From Mactromeris polynyma (lineage: Eukaryota; Mollusca; Bivalvia; Venerida; Mactridae), in assembly GCA_032209605.1 (NCBI GenBank), contig JASFXZ010000005.1, positions 25,222,905 through 25,286,904 on the forward strand: 64,000 nt of DNA. The letters run 5' to 3'. Position numbers and translations under genes: made by a program. The notes under the pieces were generated by a model. It did no database searches, was not told the DNA's origin, and saw only the letters and a program-made list of their open reading frames with translations. Numbering within the stretch: position 1 is the first letter of the stretch; every line of letters starts with the position of its first letter. Shown one piece after another: positions 24,418 to 36,866 of the stretch.

Positions 24418-25902
24418 CTACTGATCGTCCAGGGGCTCTTCCTGTTCCTGGTGCAGATCTGTGTCATCATCCTTAGCAAGTGGATCAGGGGTGTTGAGCT
24501 GCGAGGAGAGGTTGAAACTGCCGGCATCTGGTGTACTGGGTCCCAGTAGGCTGACGAAGGAGGGTCCTGACTGAGGCTTATTGGTTTGTGGGCAGGTCAT
24601 CTGGAGCGTGGGGAACTGTCGCTGGACGTAGCTGCGGTCCTGACTATCCCAGATACTGGGTGGAGGTCCTATAGGGCGAGGTGGCCACTGGGAGGGTTGA
24701 GGCTGCCACATGGCCTGCTGGAACTGCTGCTGGAACTCGATGGGGACTGCTGGTCTTGGCTTGGTGGTGGGTGCGTATGGCTATGCTCAGCTGCCCGTTG
24801 AGCCCTGTGTAACTCCTGCATGATGTTCGCCTCAGCATCCCTCCTAATCGCCCCAGGCAACTTGGACAGGATCTCATCCACATACTTTCCAAAGTAAGAG
24901 CTGCCACACGCAGAATCGCTTCTGGACATGAATTCAACCAGCAGTTCTTCTGAAAGAGAAAAAGTGAGGGATTATTTTTAGTGGGATTAAAATTATTATT
25001 ATTATTATTTTAAGTCTCACTAAACATAATATTTTCTACCCTCCCGCTACACCAAATAGGGAGCCTTTTCTTTTTTAGAAATGTTATTATTTCTTGTAAT
25101 TATTGCATGGTTGCGGCCTATTTTCGTTGTTTTCGGCAGTATGGTAAATTCGTGAGATCACGGATTCCTGTGTGCTATCTGCTGTGTAGAGTGTTATTAG
25201 GAGAGATAATACTTACTCAGTTCTGCAGAGGTCATCCTATCCACACTGCCCTGTCTGGAGCCGACCCACCCTGACATGGAGGCTGTCTGGGAGGTTGGTG
25301 ATGCGGCTGCTGGGAGTGTTGGTGTTGGAACCCTGCTTGTGGTAGAGGCAACTACTGAGTTTTGCTCGGTGGAAGGTGTGAGTTCAGTGCAACTGGCACT
25401 TGCTGCTGCTGCTGCAAAGGAGGCCACATTTCTGGCATCCACCGTCTCAATGTGAGGGATAAACAAAGAGAACTTATCCCATACCCACTTCTCTGTGCTG
25501 TTCATGCCAGTAATTGCATCTCCTCATGTCCCACTCTTCTTGGCACGTTTCGTCAGCCGGCCCATCATGGTCCTCATGCTTGAGTACCATATTTTAGCTG
25601 CTCTACAGTACTATTCATCTTGGCAGCCTGTGCAGCCCAGAGATTCTCCTTCTGGGTAACATCCTTGAACCCCGAAAGGCGTTTGCTGCACAGGACCTCA
25701 TTTCGCATGAGGAACTCAATGATTTCCTCCTTTTGCTGTTCAACGCAGTGACTGTTTTCTTTCTCTTTGCTTTCTCGGAGGGGTAGCTCTCATCTGTCTC
25801 CTCTGGCTGGACTGGTTCTGGCTCCGGGTGTGGGACAGCCTTGCCCTTTCCCTTTCCCTTCTTGCCTCTGGTACCCTTGGGTGGCATGTCGCAAAGGCTC
25901 AA
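24418..25902 (-). pseudogene. Harbinger MADF/SANT-like partner protein, broken
   Basis: This is the second Harbinger gene, whose product normally binds the transposon ends and helps bring the transposase into the nucleus. From ATG 25902 (an internal MPPKG start is at 25887) it encodes a lysine-rich basic segment. The frame then shifts near 25750 into a MADF/Myb-like domain (EIIEFLMRNEVLCSKRLSGF; ENLWAAQAAKMNS). A further break follows near 25560-25600. The next stretch (TEKWVWDKFSLFIPHIETVD, then a Ser/Thr-rich linker) ends at a donor A|GTAAGT. An intron of 267 bp (24950-25216, with acceptor TTTCTCTTTCAG) restores the same frame into LLVEFMSRSD..YFGKYVDEILSKLPG, a helical C-terminal module. 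Another shift near 24750-24790 precedes a Pro/Gln-rich tail ending at 24418. The intron fits exactly, so the gene was once functional. Confidence 0.8.
24950..25216 (-). other. Intron of the MADF/SANT-like gene
   Basis: Donor GTAAGT at 25216 and acceptor CTCTTTCAG ending at 24950 (minus). Splicing joins codon phase 1 ends and keeps the frame. Confidence 0.75.
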
Positions 25903-25984
25903 AAAATTACTTGCACTTGCAGGTTACTTAGATGTGCTCTCTTCAAGAGTAGATCGCGGAATGAGACGCATTAAATCTTCTCCG

Positions 25985-25996
25985 GTATATAAATAT
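25985..25996 (-). promoter_or_regulatory. TATA box of the MADF/SANT-like gene
   Basis: On the minus strand TATTTATATA lies about 85 bp upstream of ATG 25902, mirroring the arrangement of the transposase gene. Confidence 0.5.
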
Positions 25997-25999
25997 GGG

Positions 26000-26496
26000 C
26001 ACGAGAACTCGTAACAGATCGTGAGCGTTCGTGTAAAAACGTAACTACTCGTATCTACTCGCATTTACTCGCATCTTCTCGTATCAACTCCTATCTGCTC
26101 GTGAGTTATTCGTGTCAGGTCTTGAGCAATGGGACCCCACAGAGCGTAACATATCGTGACAGATCGTGGGAGATCGTGGGAGATCGTGGAAGATCGCAAC
26201 ACATCTCAACAGAGCGTGGTTTTTGTCTTGTCTAAAATCGATCCCGATCACCACGATTTGCAAGCACGATTAGATGCGATCCGTCGCGCTTTGTTACGAT
26301 GCAATACGATCTGATACGATGATCCCGATTGACAATTGATCGTGTTGATCGTAGAATAATTTTGAACCGTTCAAAAAGTTTCTACGATTAGCACGATTGC
26401 CACGACTGACCTCAAGATCTGATAAGATCTGATAGGATATCCACGATTAGTCCACGATTGAGACCACGGTTTTTAATCGTGCCGCGAATCGTGATA
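26000..26496 (-). promoter_or_regulatory. Right subterminal repeat array
   Basis: Dense ATCGTG, CACGAT, CTCGTATC and AGATCGTGG words. It is the counterpart of the left array but not a simple inverted copy beyond the terminal 17 bp. Confidence 0.6.
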
Positions 26497-26513
26497 GTGG
26501 GAACCTAGCATTA
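26497..26513 (-). repeat. Right terminal inverted repeat of the Harbinger element
   Basis: GTGGGAACCTAGCATTA, the perfect inverse of 22272-22288. Confidence 0.9.
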
Positions 26514-28807
26514 CAAATGTATTATATCAAATTACATAATTAATAGACGCGTTCAACCAGAAATGTCTCAATATAGTGACGTAACAACACATTTAATTCC
26601 TAAATTGTGGTCGTAAAACGAGATTTAATTCTACAGACTGTACACGGCTGTTTTGTTAGTGTTATTTTATATTTCATCTCGATTTGTGGAATTATTTTAA
26701 TGGAAACAACATAATGATGCAAATGAGATTTGCTTCAATTCTTCACATCAAGTGTTGGTTCTTGTATGGTTTCGTAATTGTATTTTTTGTTCGCTGATTT
26801 AAACTTTTTTAGAATTCAACAATTACGGTGTTGATAATAATAATATGTTTATTTCTTCGCAATATATGAAGATTTGAACAAACAATATTTCATACAAAAG
26901 ACATCAGCATATATAACGATCCATGTAAAAAGTAGATGACCTATTCATAAAGATGAGCATAGAATGTGCATATGATATCACATATAATAATATATATAAT
27001 ACAAGACATATCTTATAACAATCAGCATACGATACGCACATTATCAGACACAGGAGCACATATAATAAACAAATTGCATTATCAAATATAGATATACATA
27101 TACATTGCGTCACCTCAATAATGTCAGGCTTTAGAGATGTACAGGTAGAACAATTATTAGATTGTGAAAAAAGAGACATGCATGAAAGTGGTTTCATTTC
27201 ATATTACATTCATGTGAAGATAAATATAACACTTTATCTGATGCATAAACTATGACGGAAATAATATGTGCATTAAGAAAGAGTACTATTTGTTATTGAT
27301 AAATGAACTTCATTTGTAAATTCATCTGACTGACAAAGTGAAATAAAGACAAACGGTGAATTCACAAAAACATATTATTTTCGCAAAATTTCTTTCAATA
27401 ATTTCCATTTTCAAAACGCCAGGTCGATATTACTTACAACAGCATGACTGGAGAGTGCGGCAATCTTTTATAAGAGATAAATAACTGAGGTACATTGTAA
27501 AATATCAGATATCAGCAATAAGGTTATAAGATTGAGTTTTGTATACCAAGTCTCAGAAATCCTTCATGCTATTGGTCAAATTCAAAACAGAAAACAGAAA
27601 CGAGCTAGCAGATGTTTAAAGACTAGTTTCCAAATAAACAAAGATCGGAACCTCAGTCCCGGATACAAACATTAAAAGATCTAATATAGCTCAGAAAACA
27701 GAAACAAATAGCTCATAGTTTTATCACGAACGCATTTGTTTTTACTCGTAAGTTTGTTTAATCGTAAAAAATATTGATTCAGTTTTATGTGAATACCTAC
27801 GAGGCGAACAAGTTTTTATATTGAATCCAAACGATCCACTTTTCTTGAAATCAGAAACTTACACTAATTCTACATAACGTCAAGTAATATTGTTTGTCAC
27901 CTTGGTTACAGTCTTTTTCAAAGAACAATCCTATATCAAAGCAAGCGTCTGGCTACAAGGCGCCATATCACTGTCATCAACGTCATGTAAAAATACAACG
28001 GTTTGTCATATTTTATCTTATCCAGACACTTCGTGTCTATGAATAAGAATTACCTGGTCAGTGGCATTCTAAAGTGGCCAAGTAGGCGTCTGTTAAAAGA
28101 TATACCAAGGAAAATGTTGTTTTGATCTTTCGGACATCAACCCGAGCGGTCACAAAGCACATCGCCCCACAACAGCATATTTAACGAAAGAAACATGAAC
28201 CGTTATTTATCGTAGATGTAGTTTTGAAAAAAAAATCAGTACGAATATCCAGCGAGTTCACTAATGGAAATTACACTTATTTGCAAAATTTTTAATATAT
28301 ACTCAACAAAAATCACAAAGCATCGTTTTTAGTATCAATAATTTTGCAAGTTATAGTTTAAATATAAACAAAACGCCTGGTACTGAACCATTTAAACAAA
28401 ATAAATGTTACTGCCGCTTTAAAAAACGGTGTTTTAATTTACTCTTGCATTGACGCTAGTAATTAATATCTGCTATAGAAATAAAACAACTCAGGGGTAA
28501 AAATGCGCTTTCTTTGTCGTGAAACTATTTGATGTACATGCAGTTTACGTTCTTATGTTAATATACTAACACCAAAAAGAAACTGTGCACTGACTTAGAA
28601 ATAAAGTTTGTAACCATTTAGATAAAACATATAGGCAAATTTGGTAGCAAAATGTGACAGCTTTTATTGGCTACATGATGCATTATTGTTAAATTAAATT
28701 TAGGTCATTCTCGGTACAATGATAACGCTTGAATGACGTAGGGGTGCAAAGTAAAAGTTGCACACTTTTCTTTCTATTCTAAATGTGTGTTTGCCCTCTG
28801 ATATACA
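26514..28807. other. Non-coding stretch
   Basis: AT-rich. A copy of the old GTCACCTTGGTTACAG repeat lies near 27898. Open frames such as 26904-27197 show no family features. Confidence 0.45.
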
Positions 28808-28907
28808 ACAGTACATATGGACATTTACATTTGACCGCAAGAATACTTGCGTTGATTCGTAGGAGAGGAGGACATAACAGATACTGATAAATGTCCATAT
28901 GTACTGT
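28808..28907. mobile_element. 100-bp MITE with perfect 20-bp ends
   Basis: ACAGTACATATGGACATTTA at 28808-28827 is exactly inverted at 28888-28907. The interior has a CGCAAG..CTTGCG hairpin. Superfamily and target duplication are unclear. Confidence 0.8.
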
Positions 28908-29399
28908 CATAAACATGATATGGCATATTTTTCAGGATAATTATTTGGCTAAGTGAATGCAGAAATACGCCTCCATAAAAATATCTGTCTCGTCATTAAA
29001 ATACGATTTTGAAGTAAATACGGTATTGTTTTGGATGCTACCGAAACCAGTTTACCGTCACCAGATAATAGGACAATGGTTCCTGTTTTAGACTTGTTTT
29101 ATTGATAATTAGTTAACTTTGATTCCACATTTAGCCTTTTATGGTGTTTTTGTTACAACAACTCGTGTTTAAATTAAATAATGTCTCCCAAAGAAGGCTA
29201 TGGTGAAACATTCATGACTCTATAGCGAGAATTATATTGCAGAATGCCCTTTAGACTTTAGTGGCATATTCAATTTGCATGCATGATTATCAATTAATAA
29301 CATTTGATGCTGTCTTTCAACTTTTGCCTGGTAGCACTTTGATTTAATTGAGCATTGAAACAGTTAGTTATACCTCTAATACTTTGTGGCTTCACTCAA
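28908..29399. other. Non-coding stretch
   Basis: Contains one copy (about 29045-29190) of the TTTTATTGATAATT repeat shared with 13375 and 20380. Confidence 0.5.
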
Positions 29400-29715
29400 T
29401 ACAATATTCATGTTCTTTTCTCCCCACATTCGGCCTAGTATTACTGACTTTCTTGAATTATTTCCTGATGTATTACATCCATAAAAATTGCCCCTTGTTG
29501 TCACCCTAAATTATCCTTAGTTGTTCTTTGTATGGTCGGCCAGACCATTCCTTGCACCCATATTCCCATACATGTCCACATTTACACCTCCTCATTACCT
29601 GATGTTTTGTAGAATGTTGTGTTCTCGGGAGTCTGTGTAGGGAGGCATTGTATTGTGAATGTGGCATTCCCTGTAACAACTAAATCTGTCTTTCAATAAA
29701 GCAAGCAATAATTAT
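29400..29715 (+). repeat. LTR-like dispersed repeat
   Basis: Shares an ordered set of words with 63530-63800 (same orientation) and with 56630-56830 and 60430-60610 (inverted): CTAGTATTACTGACTTTC, CCTGATGTATT, ATGGTCGGCCAGACCATTCC, CGGGAGTCTGTGTAGGGAGG, CATTCCCTGTAACAAC. It ends near TTTCAATAAAGC, a possible polyadenylation signal. It may be a solo LTR of the element whose gag fragment lies at 60.7-61.4 kb. Confidence 0.5.
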
Positions 29716-31657
29716 CGTAAGCAAGTACTTGAAATGTCATTTATATTATTTTGCAAAATGTTTTATTCAAATATCAAAAAACTTCTTTATACATTTGTAT
29801 ATGTAATAGCACTCTAAATAATAGTTCTTGAGATCTTGATATATAAAGAGGGCACCACATTATTGTCGTATAATCGCCTTTGTTTACGACATGGCAACTT
29901 GGTCTAGAAAAGATTATATAATCTTATCATATTGAAAATACTAACAAAACCATGATGTTACATGATTCAAACAGTTGGTATATCTAAGCGAGGTGCCTCA
30001 TACTCGTCAACAAGAAGGTAACTATAATATATGGTGTTGTAAGCGCACCTGTTGGTGTTTGCTCATCTTCCCTAAATTAGGAAAATGTTGTTGTTGGTAG
30101 TTGGTTAAGTTGTCGATGTAATTTCTTAATATTACCTTCACAAATGTATGTGTGATAGTTATAGTGATGTGCAAGGTACATCTCAGTCTTACACAAAGGA
30201 ATGAACAACACTTGTTGAACTTTTTAATCCTCAGAGTAAGATCTAGAACACGAATTGATGTTCAAAGTCGTTCCAAACATATGTTAGTCAGTATTGGAAA
30301 ATACAATAGAAGGATTGAAATAGATACTATGTTAGCCATTAGTTAAAAGGCTCTGGGCTAAAATGATTTCTGCAAGCGATATGCTTGAATATTTTACATT
30401 GTTATGAAGCATGGCTGTTGAACGTTTAAATTTCAAGAACTGATCTTAAAAAGTGTGGACAGGGAAATAACATTTGACTAATAAAACTGAATGAAGAAGT
30501 CAAGCAGGAATCCTACATGCAAAGTGCACAGTCAGAAACTTACGGTCAGAACAGAAAAGAAAAAGTGGCCACGTATTGCTCAAATATGTACACATTATGG
30601 TTTGTTTGTATATATCCATGTATACATTAATTTAAAAATCCATTAAAATTACATAAATAGATTATAATAAAATTAATTTGCTGAATATGTGCAATGATAC
30701 AAGAAGCTTTCCAGGAACTGCCAAACACGAGTCTGATACAAGTATTTCCAATGATAGCATTAACAAGGCGCGTAGGACAGGACACAATAACTGTATCGGA
30801 CTTTCGTATTTGTGTTTTTTTGGAAATATGTAAGAAAAATGGCATTGCATAGTTGTAAAGTACAACTGTATGAAGTCATTTGCATTATCACATATATACG
30901 ACTAAGCATATTTTACAGGAAATAACGATCTACCTTTAAGGCAACACAATTTATAAAGTTACTGATCTTTATAACTGGTTGTTTGTTGCCATGGTGACTG
31001 ATTTGTAAATTATCGAAGTTGTGCAACTATTTAAATCCAAACTATGAATTTGTTTTTGTCAATTTTATACAGGTGAAATAGCTAGCGGACAAAAAACACA
31101 AAATAACCTGAATATCTTGCCTCAAAATAACCTGAATTATGCAATAAACTAAACTAAATGCCGAGTTATATATACCAGAATCATGCATTTAAATAAAATA
31201 AATCATACATTAAAAAATACAAAACGCGCATCTACTTCAACAAATACCACGATATATTCACAAAATGTACATGTGTATTAAAATAAACTGAATCAAGTAT
31301 AAAGTTATTGAGCCATGTTTTAAAATAAGCCGAATATTGCATTAAAGTGACTAGCCATACAAAATGTCAAAATATCACATTTTAAGAATTTTCAAAATGA
31401 TAACATCTTATTTTTAATATGAAATTATTGTCGAACACGACATGTATCACTTACATTAAATTACATAGACAATAAAACGCAGTCAAAATGGTCGACTTTA
31501 TACATCTCCCAGTTTACATGGAGTGTTTAGAGTCGGTTTGCCGACCGTAACGAACTATGTTGTATTATGTTCGAACATTTTACATGAGCAGAACGTACGT
31601 TTGAACATTTATATGATCAGAACGTATAAAACACATGCAACTGATTTATTATACCTA
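29716..31657. other. Non-coding stretch
   Basis: AT-rich. Around 31090-31340 the words AAAATAACCTGAAT and AAATAAACTGAAT recur irregularly. No gene is supported. Confidence 0.45.
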
Positions 31658-31728
31658 CCCGGTGGGTCAGTGGGTAGAGCGTCCGCCTGAAGTGCAGAAG
31701 GTCTCGCGTTCGAGCCCCGGTCGCGACT
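31658..31728 (+). repeat. tRNA-like SINE head, Phe-like (GAA)
   Basis: GTGGGTCAGTGGGTAGAGCG (A box) and GCGTTCGAGCCCC (B box) flank an anticodon arm whose loop CTGAAGT would present GAA. The acceptor stem is poor and non-tRNA sequence continues past 31728, which points to a SINE. Confidence 0.55.
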
Positions 31729-32198
31729 GACTAAAGTCAATGGCGTAGTAAAATGTTTAGCGCTACATAAAAAAGATATAATTTTCAGTTATGTAATAAC
31801 ATTTATTCTGTTTGTATAACTGTAGACATTGTATAACATAAAGAGCAAATACAATATGATTAAACTAGTAGATATAATCTCCAATGCGCGTTAAATGACC
31901 CAAGTGTCGATGCCCCATAAAACAACATAAATATATTTGATTGTACATATCTAATAGCACATAAATCAGAGGACACTCAGTAAATTACTGTCTAATGATT
32001 TGATGGAAAGCACAACAAACAGGGTGAAAAATTGTTCCAATACAAATAAAAGACTCAACCAGAATAACAAATTTAGAACCACTCTATCATCGCCTTTTTT
32101 TGAAATACGTATGTTCACTAATTAAACACACGAGACACAGATAACACATTACGAAACATCACAAACATGTATTTTATTATCTACAATAAAACTACAAA
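31729..32198. other. Non-coding stretch
   Basis: AT-rich sequence between a SINE head and the 49-bp tandem array. Nothing else is supported. Confidence 0.5.
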
Positions 32199-32738
32199 GA
32201 CGGTCGTAAACTGACATATAATTCAGGCGTCGAGCTACATGGAGTTAACAGGTCGTAAACTGACATATAATGCATATAATGCAGGCGTCGAGCTACATGG
32301 AGTTAACAGGTCGTAAACTGACATATAATGCAGGCGTCGAGCTACATGGAGTTAACAGGTCGTAAACTGACATATTATGCAGGCGTCGAGCTACATAGAG
32401 TTAACAGGTCGTAAACTGACATATAATGCAGGCGTCGAGCTACATGGAGTTAACAGGTCGTAAACTGACATATAATGCAGGCGTCGAGCTACATGGAGTT
32501 AACAGGTCGTAAACTGACAGAGAATGCATATAATGCAGGCGTCGAGCTACATGGAGTTAACAGGTCGTAAACTGACAGAGAATGCATATAATGCAGGCGT
32601 CGAGCTAATTGGAGTTAACAGGTCGTAAACTGACAGAGAATGCATATAATGCAGGCGTCGAGCTAATTGGAGTTAACAGGTCGTAAACTGACAGAGAATG
32701 CATATAATGCCGGCGTCGAGCTACATGGAGTTAACCTG
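32199..32738. repeat. 49/58-bp tandem repeat array, about 10 units
   Basis: The unit runs from ACAGGTCGTAAACTGACA through TAATGCAGGCGTCGAGC to TACATGGAGTTA. The first units are mostly 49 bp. Later ones are 58 bp because GAGAATGCATA is added before TAATGCAGG. Units are nearly identical, so expansion is recent. Confidence 0.95.
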
Positions 32739-34391
32739 GTGTTCTCCCATATACACTTAAAAAAACTAACCAGTGTGCACTTTGTAATGTCGAATATTTT
32801 TTTTTATTGATTAACATATCTACACGAAATTTATCGGTTTAAATAACACGATGCGTCGAGTGCGGGTGGGCACACACACTATTAGGCTCTTTCAAATCAA
32901 ACATATCATCTTTAAGTGGGAGCTGCAGTACTGATTTTTTTCACATCATGACATTTATAGATTTCATTTGTTTAATCTGTGGATTATTATGCCAGGTATC
33001 TACGCTATATTTGTTGAAAATTTCAGCTAGATCAGACTAATATTGACCAAGATACGTTCATTTTCATACCTGCACACTTATAAATTTTGTTAAGTGTATT
33101 TCATGCCAGGAACACGCAACAACTGTACGATACCGTAAACCGTTAAATAGAAAAGAACGTCAAGATTTTTTGTTAGTTTTAAAATGGATTGAAAACGCAG
33201 TACTAAAATGTTAAATTAATTACTATAAAAAATTCTGAAAGAAAAATCTGTATTTAATTAAATCAATACGTTGATAGAAAACACTCTCATACTTGAGAGA
33301 GTGCAGACACGGCACAAACAGGTCATGGTTTCAACAACGTCAATCCGGGATAAATTTGATTTTGATTTTAGCTTTAAATTGGAAATATATATTGTGATAT
33401 GATAATAGGTATTATGTAATATATTCATGTTATATAATATTCTCTCAATAACCTGTTTTTTATGTTTAACTTCTGTTTTTTCTTACGTTTTATGTGATAT
33501 GTATCTGTTGTATATTAGTCTATCGTAACTCATAATGAGTGGTTTTAAACGTATGCTTTATATATTTTAAATGTATGTGTGAAACTTTAATAAATTATCT
33601 GCCTGTCTGTCTACCTATAATTTCTCAACGATAACGTTTATTCACACACAGGACACACATATATGTTGGATCAAAACAAAACTACGGTTGTCGCGGTGTG
33701 TTTAAAAGCATCAATATAAACCAAATATTTAGTTCTATTTCCCTTCTGGCAGAAATAGTGTACCACTGATTTATGGTAAAAAAGAACTCATGTTTTGATT
33801 GTGAAATGAACGAGTGACACTCCTTATGCTCCTTATAAAATCACGTTATGCTCGTACACAGTATTTCCGCTGTACGCCATTACATTATAATTATACAACC
33901 CCTTGATTTCCATCAGGACGTGAGCAATCAAAACTATGATTTTAAAATTGGATTTATGTCCGTAAAACCAGGGGGAAAAGGATTGAGGTCACTTGGTGAT
34001 TTCAACAAAAAATAATCTCGGGATTTCTTTTAAAAAAAGAGATTTGGATAATATGATTTCAACACCAAAATTCAGGATCAAGCTTTATTCAATTGACATT
34101 ATCAAAAATCAAAAATAATCGTCGTAATAATTTTAATCAGTATGTACTTTTTCAATTAAAACGTGTCGGATTGAACCCATTGCGTTGTCGGGGTCACTAC
34201 AGCCGAGGTTATTAAGTGAGCATATTTTTATCAAATGTTTCATGTCATGCATATACATCATATGTTACTCTTCATACTCATGTAGTCAACCAGTAATTAA
34301 TGTATGCATGTTTGGTTTCCTCGAAACACAAACTTAATACATAAGGACAATCCTTATTGTGATAAAACGTTAGAATAGAGTCAAAGTGATC
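32739..34391. other. Non-coding stretch
   Basis: AT-rich. The end of the block near 33585-33640 (TTTAATAAATTATCTGCCTGTCTGTC) resembles a retroposon 3' tail, but no coding sequence precedes it. Confidence 0.4.
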
Positions 34392-34474
34392 GAGGGATAA
34401 GGCTCATTTGGTAGAGCGCTCAACTACTAATTTAGAGGTCGTTGGTTCGAAACCCGAGGCTTTGTTCTTTTTTG
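34392..34474 (+). repeat. tRNA-like SINE head with T-run
   Basis: GGCTCATTTGGTAGAGCGC (A box) and GTTGGTTCGAAACCC (B box), followed within 12 bp by TTCTTTTTT, a Pol III stop signal. The anticodon stem is imperfect. Confidence 0.5.
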
Positions 34475-35299
34475 ACAATTGGACTAAAAAGAATACTTCC
34501 TAAGGGATTTGTCATCCACCTCAAAACTCTGATTTATTTGAGAAGTTGTTAGTTGCTGGCAGAGGAGCAGGTTGGTACGGGTTTGTAACCTGATAAGGTA
34601 AACTGACTGCCGTATATAACTGAAATACTGTTGAGAAAACAAACTGAGTTTGATCTCCCTCCCCCACCCCCCTTAGTCAGCTGCAAGCTGTAAGAACTCC
34701 TTTGACAATGGATTTAAAATGTATATGTTCAAATTCAATGCATTTTCCACACATACATATTTCCATACGTTCAGATTAAATCATCAGAAATGTTTCTCTT
34801 TGTCAAGTATTACTAAATAATTTAAATGTTGTTGAAGTAAGCACGAGCATTTACTGTCAGTGGATTGTCATTGATATAACTCACTAAAAGTGTTCATTGT
34901 TCAATTACTTAATCGACGCAACTTCTCGGTCCATATTTAAGTAATACTTTTCTCCTAAATGGATTACGTTTATAAGTTTGTCAGCGCGTCTTTGAGAATT
35001 CCTTACTGGGGTGGAAATGGATGAGAATAATATCACGCGACGACCATCCCACAGAACAGTTGTCGACGTATCTAGACTAGACGACGATTAGGTTGTGATT
35101 GTATATTTTAATCAAATCATTTATAGGAAAACCACATTGCATAAAATCCAACATTTGATCTCTGCGACAAAATAACAGAATACAGATTTTCCAAATACAG
35201 ACACATTTCTGAATGCGCTACATCTATATATTGTTTAATTGCAATGAACGATAGCATGAATGCAAGATAAAGCGATATAACGAATATAAAAATATTGTT
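34475..35299. other. Non-coding stretch
   Basis: AT-rich, with a C-rich tract at 34657-34675. No gene is supported. Confidence 0.5.
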
Positions 35300-35560
35300 T
35301 TATCAAATGATCGTTTACAATATTACATTCGCATTCTAACATCTGAGTTTTACTCGTCTTTAAGACAGGAATGTGTTTTATTTGTCTGGAAAACCAAACT
35401 CAACAGTCGATAAAATCTTATCTAAGAACGGAACATCATCTCCTCTTCATGCGAGGTTTTTCTAATTACTTTGTTGATTATATTGAACAATTATTTTTAT
35501 CAATAAATGTCGCTGAATCTGTTCTGGTTTCGAGGAAGAATTCACTTAATTAATTGCGAT
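35300..35560 (+). repeat. Duplicated block x, copy 0
   Basis: The most diverged of three copies (others 38565 and 49850). All share TCTTTCAAGACAGGAA-like sequence and ATCTTATC..GAACA words. In one frame, all three read on from CAGGA for 15 codons and stop at the same place. A 60-codon frame from 35371 exists only in this copy. Confidence 0.5.
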
Positions 35561-36775
35561 AGAGCAGACATGTTCCTTTTTCAGAACTATGTTTGTTCCA
35601 TCGTGTAAATAAAATGATTCCATATTTACTAAAATTCGCAAACATTACTTTATATAGATTTTGGACGAGTCAATTGAAAACGTAGGTAATGCTAGATTTC
35701 TTAAAGAAAAGATGTGTAAATATAAACTATTTCCGGTAAAGTAAGCATACGACTATGGACTATGGTAACCTTTACACCTTGCTTGCTATTCCTTTCCACC
35801 ATGTTAACTGGTCAAATAAAAACAAGCGTAGGCCATAAAATGGACGCTTCCAAAACAATTGCCCGGGAATCGCGTTATCGTTGAAGAATAGTAGGCTTTG
35901 GATTTTCCGATAAAACAATTAAATGGATGAACAAGTTGTAAGTAATTATCGCTATCAGGCAACACACATTAGATAATAGAACATTAAATGCTAGATATCA
36001 TACAAAGAAGCTACGTAAAACTCGATGTTCATAATCATCATATCAATCAAAGCCCGTCAATTTTATTCAATTCCACAGACACTAATTTCAGTCCGTAGTC
36101 ATTTTCTGTGGTAATGGTTTTAACTGTCGCACTGTCATTTTTATTCCCATGTTGTAATGGAGATTAGTGAAGCTTGTGTGGTAAAATTAAAACTGACACA
36201 AATATAGAGCCGCAAATGAGTATTATTTGACAAAGCCACAGCACATCCGAGTAGACATTTTTATGTTTTAGTTTGATTGATCTTTTTGAAAGTTCCACTG
36301 TAAAGAACTGGGCGAAAGGCTCATATATAGCCTTTATCCTACCATCACCCAAATGTTACAATTATTAACAACGTTTTTAAGTTCGCGTTTAAACACTTTG
36401 ACAAAACATGTCCTGGTTTAAGCCCTAGGGTGCACCCATCTTAAGATTAGTCCTATCATCGTCCAATGGACACACCGTGTTAATATGACAATCCTTCGTT
36501 CTGAAAACCGCCTTTGGGTAAGTCTGTCTTAACCAATGAATCACAAGCTATGAATTGTAACGGTAACAAAAACATGCGAAAAACCATTAACACAAAATGT
36601 CATCAGACGTCATGTTGGTCCTTTAGTAAGGATTGTTCACAATGGAATGAACTTAAATTATTTCTTTTATTTAAAATTGACAAGTTATTTATACTAAAAC
36701 TAATCAATCTCGATGATTGATTCCTGGGTAACTAACCAATATTTGCGCCTACTTTAGAGATAGTAGATTTGCGGT
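35561..36775. other. Non-coding stretch
   Basis: AT-rich sequence with no supported feature. Open frames at 36164 and 36514 carry no recognisable domain. Confidence 0.45.
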
Positions 36776-36866
36776 TCAACATCACCGGCAGTGGATTCGA
36801 ACTCACCACCGTTGGGTCATGAGTCAGCCGCAATGTCCCTCGACCACTTAAATCTCGGCATCCCTA
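36776..36866 (-). repeat. tRNA-like SINE head, class II-like
   Basis: On the minus strand GATTTAAGTGGTCGAGGG (A box) and GTGAGTTCGAATCCAC (B box), with CAT in the anticodon position and an expanded variable region, as in Ser/Leu-type tRNA relatives. Probably a SINE head. Confidence 0.5.

Larger units (their letters stand above)
22272..26513. mobile_element. PIF/Harbinger DNA transposon, 4.24 kb
   Basis: The element is bounded by perfect 17-bp terminal inverted repeats, TAATGCTAGGTTCCCAC (22272-22288; inverse 26497-26513). It carries the classic two-gene set in convergent order: a DDE nuclease transposase (+) and a MADF/SANT-like DNA-binding partner (-). Each gene sits about 80-90 bp downstream of a TATA-like box. 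The long subterminal regions are packed with CACGAT/ATCGTG and GATACGA words. GC content is visibly above the surroundings. A 3-bp TWA target duplication, usual for the superfamily, cannot be read cleanly because the inverted repeat continues through TAA/TTA. Both genes are broken, so this copy is non-autonomous now. Confidence 0.92.

Noticed and set aside
32199..32738. CRISPR-like regular repeats
   Set aside because: Direct tandem repeats without spacers in animal DNA. A satellite array.
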